A stretch of 20,687 nt of DNA, taken from positions 4,013-24,699 of the forward strand of contig JBBBWG010007936.1 of assembly GCA_037176905.1 (NCBI GenBank), given 5' to 3'. This DNA is from Azolla pinnata (taxonomy: Eukaryota > Streptophyta > Polypodiopsida > Salviniales > Salviniaceae). Made by a program: the position numbers and the translations under genes. A model generated the notes under the pieces. That model did no database searches and was not told the DNA's origin. It saw nothing but the letters and a program-made list of their open reading frames with translations. Shown here one piece after another: positions 1 through 9,200 of the stretch; positions within the stretch are counted from its first letter, which is position 1, and the number at the start of each line of letters is the position of its first letter.

Positions 1-40
1 CAGGTCAATTAACTCTAATCATCAAAAAAGCCCCCATTGG

Positions 41-572
41 GTTGTTATCAAATTACAGGTCAATTAGCTCTAATCATAAATAAAAAGCCCCCATTCAGTT
101 GCTATCAAATTACAGGTCAATTAGCTCTAATCATCGAAAAGGCCCCCTCCATTCAGCTGGTTATCAAATTACAGATCAATTAACTCTAATCATAAAAAAA
201 GCCCCCATTGGGTTGTTATCAAATTACAGGTCAATTAGCTCTAATCATCGGCAAAGCCCCCTCTATTCAGTTGGTTATCAAATTACAGGTCAATTAACTC
301 TAATCATCAAAAAAGCCCCCATTGGGTTGTTATCAAATTACAGGTCAATTAGCTCTAATCATCGGCAAAGCCCCCTCTATTCAGTTGGTTATCAAATTAC
401 AGGTCAATTAACTCTAATCATCAAAAAAGCCCCCATTGGGTTGTTATCAAATTACAGGTCAATTAGCTCTAATCATAAATAAAAAGCCCCCATTCAGTTG
501 CTATCAAATTACAGGTCAATTAGCTCTAATCATCGAAAAGGCCCCCTCCATTCAGCTGGTTATCAGATTACA
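41..572. repeat. 399-bp higher-order repeat (7 monomers)
   Basis: A block of variant monomers at about 41-173, with the distinctive CATAAATAAAAAG junction at 75 followed by a CATCGAAAAGG variant, recurs at about 440-572 (same junction at 474). The offset is exactly 399 bp, or seven 57-bp monomers. Inside lies a 114-bp dimer (spacing of the 212, 326 and 440 copies). This is the signature of recent unequal exchange within the array. Confidence 0.8.
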
Positions 573-1038
573 CCTCAATTAGCTCTAATCATCAAAAAAG
601 CCCCCAACCCGTTCAGCTGGTTATCAAATTACAGCTCAATTAGCTCTAATCATCAAAGAAGCCCCCATCCCATTCAGCTGTTATCAAATTACAGGTCAAT
701 CAGCTCTAATCATCAAAAAAGCCCCCATCCCATTCAGTTGGTTAGCAAATTACAGCTCAATTAGATCTAATCATCACAAAAGCCCCCATCCCATTCAGTT
801 GGTTATCAAATTACTGGTCAATTAGCTCTAATCATCAAAAAAGCCCCCCACCATTCAGTTGTCACCATTTTACAGCTCAATCAGCTCTAATCATCAAAAA
901 AGCTCCTTCCATTCAGTTGGTTATCGAATTACAGCTCAATTAGCTCTAATCATCAAAAAGGCTCCCCCCCTCCCATTCAGTTGGTTATCAAATTACAGCT
1001 CAATTAGCTCTAATCATCAAAAAAGTCCCCATTCAATT

Positions 1039-1147
1039 GGGTTTAGGGGTTTAGGGTTTAGGCTTGCTACCAAATTACAGCTCAATTAGCTCTAATCATC
1101 AAAAAATGCCCCCATTCAATTGGGTTTAGGGTTTAGGGTTTAGGGTT
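1039..1147. repeat. telomere-like inserts inside satellite monomers
   Basis: Two adjacent monomers carry short runs of the plant telomere word TTTAGGG between the ATTCAATTGGG part and the GCTACCAAATTAC part: about 24 bp at 1039-1062, degenerate, and about 27 bp at 1121-1147, nearly perfect. They replace the usual GGTTATC junction. They look like local expansion of a GGGTTT word already present in the monomer rather than captured telomeres, but this is inference. Confidence 0.75.
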
Positions 1148-1355
1148 GCTACCAAATTACAGCTCAATTAGCTCTAATCATAAAAAAAAGCCCCCATTCA
1201 ATTGGTTATGGAAAACACCATGGTGTAAGGTCAATTATGATCCAAATCTCTGTAACTAATCATCATCAAGAAAAAGCCCCATTCATCTGTTTCTCAAACA
1301 CTATCATGGTTACAGCTCAAGTGTTGATGATTCAAAGCTGCAATGCGGCCCTTAC

Positions 1356-1661
1356 TTGCACGAAGCAATCGTGGAAGAACAAGCGGAGGATGGAGGCAGG
1401 CGCTCGCAGGTCCTGGCTCGCCGCTTGCCGCATCGATTCGAACACGATCGAGTGCAGGTTAGGGCAGGAATCGTCGTAGAAGCCCGGCTGCAGCGCTGCC
1501 GGTTGCAGGGATGATCGCGCTGCCGCAGCCATGGAGCCGCTGATGATCGATCCGTCTGTGGATGTTGTCAGAATCATCGCAGACGCAGCTAGAGATAGAA
1601 GATTTGCCATGGATAGCAGCGCCTCCTGCCGCTGTCTACTGCCCATGATGATCTTCCCCAT
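1356..1661 (-). CDS. class III peroxidase, exon 1 only (partial gene)
   Basis: The first exon of a secreted plant class III (haem) peroxidase, which oxidises phenolics with hydrogen peroxide in the cell wall or vacuole. The 102 encoded residues contain a hydrophobic leader (ANLLSLAASAMILTT, about residues 19-33), then LQPGFYDDSCPN, where mature peroxidases begin, and ASILRLFFHDCFVQ with the distal catalytic Arg and His and the first conserved cysteines. The reading frame passes into a good donor, CAA|GTAAGG, right after FHDCFVQ, a usual intron site in this family. Exon 2 (GCDAS motif and onward) is absent; on this strand it must lie left of position 1, beyond the satellite, or be lost. Met1 (1661), Met6 (1646) or Met18 (1610) could each start it; Met18 gives the cleanest signal peptide. 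Confidence 0.85.
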
Positions 1662-1711
1662 CTTCGACTTGGCAGCAGCAGCACGGGGGAGGTAATTCTG
1701 CTGATTCAGGA

Positions 1712-1752
1712 CTTAGGGTTTAGGAATTAGGGTTTCGGAATTAGGGTTTTGG
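1712..1752. repeat. short degenerate telomere-like run (telo-boxes)
   Basis: Three copies of TTAGGGTTT, spaced by GGAA or CGGAA, lie 50-90 bp upstream of the peroxidase ATG. On the minus strand they read AAACCCTAA, the plant telo-box seen in 5' regions of genes active in growing tissue. Whether they act here is unknown. Confidence 0.6.
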
Positions 1753-1767
1753 GGCCCGTGGTGCGAT

Positions 1768-1783
1768 CTTTATATATATATGT
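1768..1783 (-). promoter_or_regulatory. probable TATA box of peroxidase gene
   Basis: An alternating TA run reads TATATATATAAAG on the minus strand, about 110 bp upstream of the first peroxidase ATG, a reasonable distance for a plant core promoter. It lies beside a TG/TA microsatellite, so it could simply be part of that. Telo-box-like AAACCCTAA words lie between it and the ATG (1712-1752). Confidence 0.4.
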
Positions 1784-3090
1784 GTGTGTATATGCTGCTG
1801 ATCACTGTGTTTGTAAACTATGCAGACAAATTCCCCCACCGAATCATGGGCCATGATCAAGATGGAGCGCCAGCTGCACCTCATTCCTCATCCTTAATTA
1901 TCAGCTGCTGAATCTTTCTGAATCCCACATTCCAGCCTGTTTTGATCCATTATACAAATGGCGCACAGTTGTAGGGTTTGATCTTCCTTGTGCTGCATCT
2001 TGCCCTAATCTGCACTGCAAATTAATTAAGAATCCCACGGCGCCCATGATCCTCAAACCCCTCCTTTTTGGGGGGGATTTTCTTCCTTTTAATAGTGGCC
2101 CCTAATGCATGCTTCGTCATCGCCTACTTAGATTAGTCGAAATCGCCCACTAACAGTAACCTCTGTATCTCCCACCATTGTATATATATATATACTACAT
2201 CCAGCTGAATTTCTATATTGCAGTAGATAGAATACATTACTAGATAGCAGCCGGCGATGGTGATTCAGATGATGATGATGATGATGATGCTGATGATGGT
2301 GATGATGATGATGAGGAGGAGGAGGAGGAGGAGCATGAACTAGTTTGTAATTCTTTCATATAAAAGATTTACTGATCTGTGATGAACGATCAGGAACTGT
2401 GGGCGATTCCGCGGATTGGGAGCTTTTGATTGGAATCATCTGCACCAATATACATGGAATTCTTCGAAATGTTCTTCTGTTGAGCCTCGTTTTGATGTGG
2501 GCGGCAACAAAAAAGCCGTGGAATGATGGAATCGAAGCGCCGTTGATGCCCTTTGCCACTTACTTTGATTCAGAAAAGCTGCAAAACCGCATTCAATCTA
2601 TATATTCTAGTAGCCCAAAGATTGATGGGCGGAATCATTGATCGGGAATCATGAATATGCCGATCGATCTGATGGAAGCTGCAATTAGCTACAGATTCTG
2701 ATGATGATGATGCTGATGATGCTGATGATGATCAGCAGTAGCAGCAGCAGCTGTTAGCATAGATTCGCAGATCATCAGCGAATAGAAAGAATACTGATCT
2801 CCAGATCAGTACTATTGTGCTTGCGCAGATCTGGGCTCACAGTGGAGGCGATTACGACGCATCTGAGATTATTTCTACGATCCATCGTGCAACATTCGAT
2901 AAATTATTGCATTACATTACATCAGAGAATTGGGCTCGCGCTTTGATTCCGTGCTTTCCTCTTTTGCTTTTGCTACAGTAGTTTGCAGCAGCTCCAGGCC
3001 CACGATCATCACGCTTTGTAATCACTGATCAGTTTGATTGCAGCTGTCCAATATTGGCCATGCTTCACGAGATGTTGAAGAATTCCAGCA
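1784..3090. other. non-coding stretch with GAT/GAG and GCA/GAT microsatellites
   Basis: About 1.3 kb upstream of the peroxidase with no supportable gene. It holds a (GAT)n turning into (GAG)n at 2268-2333, and a second (GAT)n with CAG units at 2699-2751. Short open frames near 2356-2641 exist on both strands, but they lack family resemblance and the plus-strand one has no ATG at its start. I treat them as chance. Confidence 0.6.
2268..2333. repeat. GAT/GAG trinucleotide microsatellite
   Basis: Nearly uninterrupted GAT triplets with one GCT and one GGT variant, followed by GAG triplets. A second, shorter GAT/GCT/CAG run lies at 2699-2751. Confidence 0.9.
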
Positions 3091-3183
3091 ACCCTAACCC
3101 TAAACCCTAAACCCTAAACCCTAAACCCTAAACCCTAAACCCTAAAAACTAAACCCTAAACCCTAAACCCTAACCCTAAAACC
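3091..3183. repeat. interstitial telomeric repeat (CCCTAAA)n
   Basis: About 13 units of the Arabidopsis-type plant telomere repeat, CCCTAAA on the plus strand, with a few shortened CCCTAA units and one AAACT interruption. Flanks on both sides are unique sequence, so this is interstitial and not a chromosome end. Such tracts can mark old double-strand-break repair, or can seed minisatellites like the one 200 bp to the right. Confidence 0.95.
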
Positions 3184-3380
3184 CAATCATGGACTTGGTT
3201 GGCCGATGGATGCATGGATGTACGTTCTAGCGATGCTAAACCCTAATTAACCCCACGCCCTCAACCCTGAACCAGGAATCAAAGCAAGAACACCAAAGAG
3301 ATTGGATCAAGAAAAGGCAAGATCTCAAGAAAATGTAGTTCCACTACTATTTCCAAATTTGAAAGATCGTTGCAGAAAGC

Positions 3381-3592
3381 CTAAGCCCTAACCCTAACCC
3401 TATCCTAAGCTCTAGCCCTCGCCCTAATCCTAACCTAATTAAGCTCTATCCCTCGCCCTAATCCTAGCCTAATTAAGCTCTAGCCCTCGCCCTAATCCTA
3501 GCCTAATTAAGCTCTAGCCCTCGCCCTAATCCTAGCCTAATTAAGCTCTAGCCCCCGCCCTAATCCTAGCCTAATTAAATTCTAGTCCTAAT
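3381..3592. repeat. 34-bp minisatellite derived from telomere-like words
   Basis: It begins as degenerate CCCTAA units (3381-3405) and becomes a regular repeat with the segment AATTAAGCTC at 3437, 3471, 3505, 3539 and 3573, an exact 34-bp period. Each unit still contains GCCCTAATCCTAG. Copies are nearly identical, with single-base differences such as CTATCC for CTAGCC, which suggests recent expansion. Confidence 0.9.
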
Positions 3593-6050
3593 TAAGGTAT
3601 TGGATTTATCTCTGAATTATGGCACATAAATAATATGCATTTACAACCGAGAAAAAAATAGTGGAAGCATGTATGTATCACCCGTTTTGGTGATGTGATA
3701 GTGCGCGAATTTTATGAAAACAATATTCATGTGCTCTCGCCAAGGTTTTATCTAATCATGAACTACTTATCTTTGCGTCTGTTCTCTGTACTCTTGGAGA
3801 TAAATCTTTTGTGTTTGGAATGTTACTAGGATCACGGCTTGGCACAACCTTCATCTCAATTCCAGTATCATCTTTGAAATTAACGCTTGCAAATTGCATA
3901 GATGAGCTTAATTAACAATGCGTGCGCAGCACCAAAAGAGACACCTGTAGCAAAATTTACCTTTTGAGATCAGACCACATGTCTTCAATTGTTCAAAACA
4001 TATCGGTAACATGATTTCCGGAAAAAAAATCCACCACTATAACCTCACAAGTTCCCGTCTTTTAACCTGTGAATCGCCATCGCGCTTCCGTTAACACGTC
4101 GTATGCATTTATCACATGAATCTGCCCATTGTCAGTTTTGAGAGCAATGTCCATAGTATGCATGCATGACCTACTACCCCAATAACCTGATGTATTATTA
4201 TTCAATCAATAATGCCATCAATCAAATCCATACTTACTTAATTGCATAGCGAAATTAATGCTACTAATGTTAATTAAGGAAAGGGGCACATTTGTAGACG
4301 TTCAGGAATTCGTGCCCATAATTGTAGTTCCCAAGAAACCAGTTTCACAGTACTTTATCCTTCGTCCATGTCATGATTTGCTTCTTGAAGCCCTTGTGAT
4401 GCTCTACTGCATCTCCAAGAAATCTACAACCTTTGACCTTTTTCATAGTTCATACTCTGTGTTTTTTCTGTGCATATATTTTCACACGGCAATGGAATAT
4501 CTGGCCCTGAAGCACGCTTTCAACACTTGCGGCTCCTTTTTACTATGAAAATTACACGCCACAAGCTATTTTTGTTGTTTAGATGATACTGTTATATATA
4601 GCTGGTGCCATGACCAAACTAATGATGATGGGTCAATAAAGAGATCGGTTTAATCTGACTTAACCAAAATTTGTGGTCGTGCCTTTAACCCAAGGAAGGA
4701 ATTACATTCCTGTTGAAACTTCCAGACGGATTGATTGATTGACTGACGCCAATGATGCTATGAATGATTGATTTCTGCACATCAAAAGGAGTAAGTAGAG
4801 TTCTTGGCCAAATCCAGTAACAGCAGCTGGATATATCATATTATAGCATTCAGAAGCAGCATATTTGGCGACAATGTTGCAGTTACATGGAATGATGCGG
4901 ATACTTGAGCCTTTTTAAAACCCAACCAACCAGCCGACTCAATCAGAACCAGCAAGCTAGGGATAGTTTGGCATCAATCAAGCAGGATCTTCATATTAGC
5001 CACATAGCATTGAAATTGAATACAGCATCAGAGTTTCTGAAAATATTCTCTATTGAAATATGGTCATGAGGAGAATTGAAGTGGACTTTTGTGTCATTTA
5101 TAAATAAGAAGACTTATAGAAGTCTGTTTCTCTGTAGAAAATCTCAGATACCTTAAGCAAGCATGTTTCATACTATAGGAGCTCATGTTCGGGCCAAGTC
5201 ATATAAAATGATTCATGTGGATTAGATGACTCCATATCCAAACACAGGCATGCATATCTCCGACAGCTACAGATTATGTATATAATTGACCTTATTCTAG
5301 TCAAATACATGTCCACACGCTTTGAGAGGAATAACATGTCTAACAGGAAGGGTTAGACAAGCATCATGCCATCACCACCTGCAACCACACCTGATTCTTA
5401 TCATCACCTTTAAAGCATTTATCACCATCACCATGAGTTAGGGTTACTATTTCTTTCAAGCAGCGAGAACAACGACCAATTATTAGTGCAAACAGAAACA
5501 AGTGAAGACAACCAAAACAGAAACCTGATCCAAAACACGGAGGCTGGCCTAGAGAAAAATTGAAGAAAAGAAACAATATCAGATAACGTACCAAGATTGC
5601 AACCTTCATATGGATCTGTTATGGAAATGTTTGTGACCATCTCCAAATCCTCACCGGTGATACGTCGTCACTGTGATTGAATGGGAAAGACAGGCTCGGA
5701 TGAACCATGAAAGAATTCCTTGTTCGTCCATTGGCTGCTTCACCACTTAGTCATGAATGTGCCTCAGGGATCTGTACTACCTGTGTGCGCTTGTATATTT
5801 ATCTGTAACAACATTTCAGCGCCGACCCAATGTCAGAAAGCATGACTAGTACTGCTACTGCTATGTACGCATCATGGAATTTGCAATCTGAATGTAGTAG
5901 TTGGAATAGCTGTAAGGCAACGCAAGGAGCATGAATCCCACTCTGCAGAGGCGCTCTTTTACTTCAATCATAGGAAGAATGACTCTTCCAGCATATGCAA
6001 GAAGGTTGTCTGCGACATGGATCTCGGAGGCCAAAAAGAACTGGGAAGCC
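3593..6050. other. intergenic region, no supportable gene
   Basis: About 2.5 kb, AT-rich, without long reading frames. On the minus strand, patches read like weak coding sequence: a 44-codon open run ending near 4070 that includes ALKTDNGQIHVINAYDVL and stops just after a possible donor (CACAG|GTTAAAAG), and a strong donor-like GTAAGTATG near 4242. Another open minus-strand run covers 5861-6082. None matches a family I recognise, and the patches do not join in one frame. They may be remnants of a decayed gene or chance. Confidence 0.5.
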
Positions 6051-6055
6051 CTTAG

Positions 6056-6062
6056 TATAAAG
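6056..6062 (+). promoter_or_regulatory. possible TATA box of laccase gene
   Basis: TATAAAG lies about 190 bp upstream of the laccase ATG. A pyrimidine-rich patch, TCTCTCTCTCTCCCTC, follows at about 6132-6147, like the Y-patch common near plant transcription starts. Transcription would begin near 6090, giving a 5' UTR of roughly 160 bases. Confidence 0.4.
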
Positions 6063-6166
6063 ATGGAGACAAGCTGTGACACAGAAAGAATAGATTTAGC
6101 GTGTGCATGATTCTAACAACGATATTCAGGATCTCTCTCTCTCCCTCAAGCAGACAGAAACGCATC

Positions 6167-6241
6167 ATGGATCAGAACCGGCCTCATCTCATCTCATCTA
6201 ATCCACCCATTACTGCGCTGATTCCATCTATTCAGGTTTAG
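6167..6241 (+). other. upstream open reading frame in laccase leader
   Basis: If transcription starts near 6090, the first ATG of the message is at 6167. It opens a 24-codon frame ending in TAG at 6239-6241, nine bases before the laccase ATG at 6251. Such a frame would lower translation of the main frame or require reinitiation. It depends on the inferred start of transcription. Confidence 0.35.
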
Positions 6242-6250
6242 AGCTTGGGT

Positions 6251-9200
6251 ATGACCAGAGCTTCTCCTCCTATGGTGGTGATAACGTACTTGAGGCACGT
6301 CATCACTCCACAAGTACTACTGATGGTGGCATTGCTGCAAGTAGCACCATTGCTTACAATTGACAAGCCATCCACCGCAAACTATTCATGCAGAGCTGCC
6401 ACAACATCCACACTTGTAGCAGATGATCATCAGGCAGTGCGCTACTTCGACTGGAAGGTAAACTTGCACCAAGCGCTTTCATCACCCTCAGAAAAATGTT
6501 GGAGATGAGCATGTGCTGTACTTTTTATAATCTACACTTACCTGTGAGCAAGAGATTTGTGAAAAACAGAAACTTTTGTGCAGATTGTATATACAACAGT
6601 GACTCGGTTATGCACATCAAAGCGCGTGATGACGGTCAACGGGAAGTTTCCAGGGCCCCCACAGTATGTGCACGATGGCGACAAGGTGGTTGTCTCTGTC
6701 ACTAACCTGATCGATGCCGACATCACAATTCATTGGTACTTGAAACCTAGCTCTGAACTGTATAAATCTATTCAATCCAGCATCAAAGTAGATAAATTGA
6801 AATGTTTGGCATAATCAGTAATTAATCATTATCTCAGTGATATACCGATACGATTATATGGTCCCATTTGTTTCCTAGAATGCTCGACTAATTGTTCAGC
6901 TAAGAAGTCCCATTCATTGTATTGATTATACAACGGTTTTGGTCCATAATTAACATTAGAGTTCCAGAAGATAAAATATGCAAATAGGGCTATGTTATGA
7001 TCATGATTCTTTTATGATTGGGGCGATGATGATGGCACCTGTAGGCATGGAGTGCGGCAGCTCTTGTCCTGTTGGGCTGATGGCGTGGCATACATCACAC
7101 AATGTCCGATCAAGCCCAATCAGACCTATGTATATCGGTTCACCATTGTTGATCAGCAAGGCACTTTACTATGGCATGGTCACAGAAGCTGGCAAAGGGC
7201 AACCCTCTATGGTGCTTTTATCATTCTTCCTAGAGTTAATGTACATCCTCCCTTTCCATTCCCAATTCAGCCTAAGGAATTGGATCCTTTAATTCTTGGT
7301 GATTACTGCTTTCATGAAAAGCCTTGGATATTTCAAGACAATCAAAGTTTCCATTGCATGTATAATTAATTAAGCATGTCACTGGAAATTCCTGCACCCA
7401 AGCATGTTACAACAAACTCATATGCATAATAATAGCTCCATGAATGACGGGATGACCGACCAGAGTACATATACTTACTTGCAGGGGAGTGGTGGAATGC
7501 AGATGTGGAACAGGTGGTTCAAGAAGCCCTTGCAAGCGGGGGGAACCACATCCCCTCAGATGCACTCACAATTAATGGGCAACCTGGTCTACTGTATAAT
7601 TGCTCTCAGGAAGGTAAATCGATTCCCCGTCATGCTCTTAAATTTTCAGTTACACTTTCAGGCATACTACGCATGATTCGACATCATTCCTGGCTCAGTT
7701 TCTATGCCATTCTGAGAAGGAACCACTGCTGATATACCAGCCCGACCTGTTCTTTAACTGTGTGGACAAAGTGTTAGAATAGATGAATATAAAAATAAAT
7801 CACTGCATGCTAACTGCATACAGCTTTGACAGCCTTTTTCACGTACCAGTGAACACCATTCTTGCTGGTAGCATCCAATCATCCTTAGCATTGCATGTGT
7901 TAAGGAATTTGCAACCCTGATAGTGAAACAAAAAACCAATGCTTGAGGTGAAGCATCAAAGTCAGCAGTCTTAATCTGAGCATGCATTCATCAACCATAT
8001 TATCTGCATACATTATGGGCCATTACAAAATAGGGCATAAAAAACCAAGCATCTTAACTCTAGTTCTTGATATCAAATGAAATAAAGCTGGTGTATTCTT
8101 GCGATTCTGCAAACGTATATATATATATATATATATATGTTCTTGCATCTACAATTCCAAACACACAGTAGTGAGAGAGAAAGAGAGAAAGGGGAGAGAG
8201 AAATCATGAGAGAAATGATGAGTGATTATCCAGATGCAGTGACCGTGTACAAGGTGAGGTACGGGGAGACGTACTTGTTGAGAGTGATAAATGCAGCAGT
8301 GAACATCCAGATGTATCTTGCCATCGCCAATCACAGCCTCACTGTAGTGGAGGCAGATGCTGAGTACACAGAACCGTTGGAATCAGAGCTTGTTGTTTTG
8401 GCACCCGGCCAGACGTTGGGCATCCTTATCCATGCAAATTCCTCGTCCTCTTGCCACTTCATCATTGCTGCTTCAGCCTTCTCTGAGAATGCTAATTTCC
8501 CATCCACACCAACCACCGCCATTCTCTCCTATTTTCCCTGTCTTCACAATAATAACACGCAATGCAATCCTGCACACCTTCACAGTCTCCTCGTTGACCA
8601 CGATGGTGGTACTGCACTCAACAACCACACACTCCAAAATAGTAGCAGTTCATCTGCAGCGGATGCAACCAAGTTTAGCAGCACCACATCCACCATAAAT
8701 CCCAACCATGAGAAGGGAGAGGCTGAAACAGCCCCAAACAGCATCGGAACTAAGGAGAAGATCAAAGACAGAGACAGCCTGACGAGTCTTGATGTACAGC
8801 CTCTGAATATGTCAATGCACCACAGGGGCAGACTCGAGGAGAGCAAAGTAGTGCACTACTGGTCTGATCACCATGATGACAATACAATGGCGCGTTGTGT
8901 ACTGCCCATGCCCCTTTTCCCAGCCCACAATGACAGCAATTTTGTGTACCACTTCTATCGCAAAGGGCTGGTGCGCAGTCGATATCTCTTGTGGCGTAGC
9001 TCGTATTACATGGATGTGCCACAGACAGTGGAGAAAAGCTTCTTCTACACGGTAGGTTATGGATTCCTCCCCTGCCCCTCCAAAACTACCTGCTTTGGAC
9101 CCCTCGGAGGAAGAATGGCCACCTTCCTTAACAACAATTCCTTCACACCCCCCACTTTCTCCACCTCCCTCCTCCAGGTATCCCTTACTAGTACTTTTCA

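Larger units (their letters stand above)
1..1325. repeat. 57-61 bp tandem satellite array
   Basis: About 21 head-to-tail monomers share the core TCAATTAGCTCTAATCATC followed by an A-run, a C-run and a variable ATTCAGTTGGTTATCAAATTAC segment. In the left half (1 to about 575) the spacing is 57 bp. Further right it grows to 60-61 bp as extra bases appear after the C-run. The word GTTGTTATC recurs at 41, 212, 326 and 440, spacings of 171, 114 and 114 bp, all multiples of 57. Monomers decay toward the right, and a diverged copy runs to about 1325, some 30 bp from the peroxidase splice donor. The array continues past the left window edge. Because 57 is a multiple of 3, long open frames arise by chance and should not be read as genes. 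Confidence 0.95.

Noticed and set aside
99..764. Open frames of 127 and 88 codons with 19-residue repeats
   Set aside because: The satellite unit is 57 bp, a multiple of three, so any stop-free frame repeats. There is no start context or family resemblance, and the frame breaks where units become 60-61 bp.
1..1205. CRISPR-like array
   Set aside because: Repeats are directly tandem with no unique spacers, in a plant nuclear context.
2356..2641. Overlapping open frames of 67 and 80 codons on both strands
   Set aside because: No recognisable domain; the plus-strand frame has no ATG at its start. Likely chance in the peroxidase upstream region.
3091..3183. Chromosome end (true telomere)
   Set aside because: The tract is under 100 bp with unique sequence and genes on both sides, so it is interstitial.
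5861..6082. Minus-strand open frame of 73 codons with hydrophobic stretches
   Set aside because: No family recognised, and it overlaps the likely laccase core promoter. Kept only as part of the intergenic description.
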